Shown here: positions 20,508-21,468 of the stretch, one piece after another
Layout of the letters: the number at the start of each line of letters is the position of its first letter
How positions within the stretch are numbered: the stretch's first letter is position 1
NCBI GenBank assembly: GCA_020058145.1
Contig: JAGVEP010000421.1
Location: 1-21,468 of the forward strand
Origin: Phycisphaerae bacterium
GTDB lineage: Bacteria > Planctomycetota > Phycisphaerae > UBA1845 > Fen-1342
Length of the DNA: 21,468 bases
Direction of reading: 5' to 3'
Translations under genes and position numbers: made by a program
The notes under the pieces: generated by a model
What the model saw: only the letters and a program-made list of their open reading frames with translations
The model's database searches: none
Told to the model about the DNA's origin: nothing

Positions 20508-21275
20508 TCACAACCGATGACACGTCACGCACAACCGGCTGCGGTCGTTCGCCACCCGCAGCATGTGTCCGTGGCGCCCGGTGTTGTGGGCGTCGTGACA
20601 GGTCGTGCATTGAACGTGACCGTCCGCCAACAGTAGCCCGGCCGCTTCCACCGCGGCCCGCGGCTCAAAACGCTCGTCCACGCTCGGGTACGGCACGCCG
20701 ACCGGATGGCTGCGCAGCCCGCGCGTCCCAAGCCGGGAGTTGCCCAATTGTGCGCTCACCGCGACGGCGTGCGCGGAGGAATACACGTCCGGGGCGGTGA
20801 CACCATCGTGGCAGCCCAGGCAGAGCAGGGACCAGCTCGTCAGCTCGATGCCCGGGCCCTGGTACGGGCGCAAGAGCTGCGTCGTCGTCGCCCGGCGATC
20901 CAGCCGCGGCGGCGGGACACCCATCAGGTGCGGCGTGTGGCACGGCAGGCACAGGTCGCGGCCGCTGCGGCCCCCCTGCGTGAAGTCGTGCTTGCTGCCG
21001 ATCAGGCCGCTGAAAAGCGAGGCGCGCGCCCAGGCCTCGGCGGCGTCCTCGAGTTCCGGGGGTGTAGGTTGCGTCGCGCTCGGCTGCGTCGTGGCTGGCT
21101 GAGTCGTCGCCTGGGGGGCACCGGCCTCCGCGCCGATCACACCGCCGACCGTGGCCAGGACGGACATCGCCAGGCCCGCCAGCGCGGCGACCGACGTCCG
21201 CCACACGGGGCCGCCGCTACGGCGACCTTCAGGCGCCTCGCCTTCCCGCGTCCGACGCCAACACCCACCGTTCAT
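20508..21275 (-). CDS. Tetraheme c-type cytochrome, membrane-anchored or exported
   Basis: Multiheme protein of 255 residues with four CXXCH sites at C109, C152, C223 and C249, spaced as in doubled-CXXCH proteins (CLPCHTPH and CTTCHDAHNTGRHGH are typical). A long basic N-terminal stretch is followed by a hydrophobic segment (27-50, TSVAALAGLAMSVLATVGGV) that can be a signal peptide or an anchor. A Thr/Gln/Pro linker (ATTQPATTQPSATQPTPPE) then reaches the heme domain. ATG 21275 is chosen over GTG 21293 because AGGAG lies about 7 bases before it. It is the first gene of the cytochrome series, with a candidate promoter upstream, and its stop is one base from the start of the propeller/octaheme gene. 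It may be the inner-membrane-side entry or exit of the chain. Confidence 0.88.
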   Translation of the reverse strand: MNGGCWRRTREGEAPEGRRSGGPVWRTSVAALAGLAMSVLATVGGVIGAEAGAPQATTQPATTQPSATQPTPPELEDAAEAWARASLFSGLIGSKHDFTQGGRSGRDLCLPCHTPHLMGVPPPRLDRRATTTQLLRPYQGPGIELTSWSLLCLGCHDGVTAPDVYSSAHAVAVSAQLGNSRLGTRGLRSHPVGVPYPSVDERFEPRAAVEAAGLLLADGHVQCTTCHDAHNTGRHGHMLRVANDRSRLCVTCHRL

Positions 21276-21316
21276 TGCCGCGCTCCTGTGCACCAGATTT
21301 GCTCGACCGCGGCAGG

Positions 21317-21345
21317 ACTATACCCGGCGGTCCGGCGGTCCACAA
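21317..21345 (-). promoter_or_regulatory. Candidate sigma-70-type promoter of the cytochrome gene cluster
   Basis: On the minus strand TTGTGG (21345-21340) and TATAGT (21322-21317) are 17 bases apart. The predicted start point lies about 35 bases before the ATG at 21275. The remaining DNA to the window edge (21346-21468) is G-rich with no gene recognised. This is pattern matching only; phylum-specific promoter rules are not well known. Confidence 0.4.
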
Positions 21346-21468
21346 TACAAACCACTCGCCAAGTCCACCGCTCTGACGAACCAATATTTGTCGCACCTTG
21401 GCGGCTGCGGCGAACGGCTGCCGGGGCGGCCTGAGCGGGGGTGGCGGGGGAACTTGGGGGTGGCCGGC

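Overview
The window is GC-rich and gene-dense. It most likely comes from a member of the Planctomycetota. This is inferred from three things: the gene repertoire (long multiheme cytochrome lipoproteins, an ETF/acyl-CoA dehydrogenase cluster, VapC-like and MNT/HEPN toxin-antitoxin pairs, a four-helix-bundle protein); short dispersed palindromes that translate to peptides such as VGSAHPT and GGVGVSP, which I associate with that phylum; and overlapping or closely packed genes with GTG starts. No rRNA or tRNA gene was seen.

Positions 1-5257 (+) form a metal-homeostasis block. It holds the end of an RND periplasmic adaptor, a complete CzcA-type heavy-metal pump, a DtxR/MntR-type regulator and a ferritin-like protein whose GTG start overlaps the regulator stop by 4 bases. 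After two tandem palindromes come an SDR oxidoreductase (5342-6040), a large inverted repeat, a possible small ORF and an unrecognised 408-residue protein built from a tandem winged-helix duplication plus further HTH segments (6269-7495).

Positions 7603-15435 are all on the minus strand. In transcription order they are glmS, a four-helix-bundle protein gene bracketed by inverted repeats, etfB, etfA, an MNT/HEPN pair, a long acyl-CoA dehydrogenase, and a VapB/VapC-like pair. ETF accepts electrons from acyl-CoA dehydrogenases, so etfB-etfA-acyl-CoA dehydrogenase is a functional unit into which a toxin-antitoxin-like pair has been inserted. The VapBC-like pair lies between the true 3' end of the dehydrogenase gene and a 73-base decayed copy of that end.

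A 294-base divergent spacer separates glmS from a small Hpt phosphotransfer protein (15730-16074, +). Hpt converges on an Mrp/NBP35 ATPase (16225-17088, -), with three 30-base palindromic repeats between them. The mrp gene is the last of a minus-strand cluster (21275 to 16225) that encodes a tetraheme protein, an NHL-propeller/octaheme lipoprotein and an octaheme lipoprotein. Together these three carry 20 CXXCH sites outside the cytoplasm and probably form an electron-transfer chain.

The most unusual theme is a set of short palindromic repeats found both between genes and inside genes. Three copies of one palindrome sit in frame inside the acyl-CoA dehydrogenase and etfB, and the dehydrogenase also carries a copy of the repeat that is tandem at 16099-16188. 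These add low-complexity linkers to otherwise conserved enzymes. An octanucleotide tandem repeat lies in the first codons of the propeller/octaheme lipoprotein.
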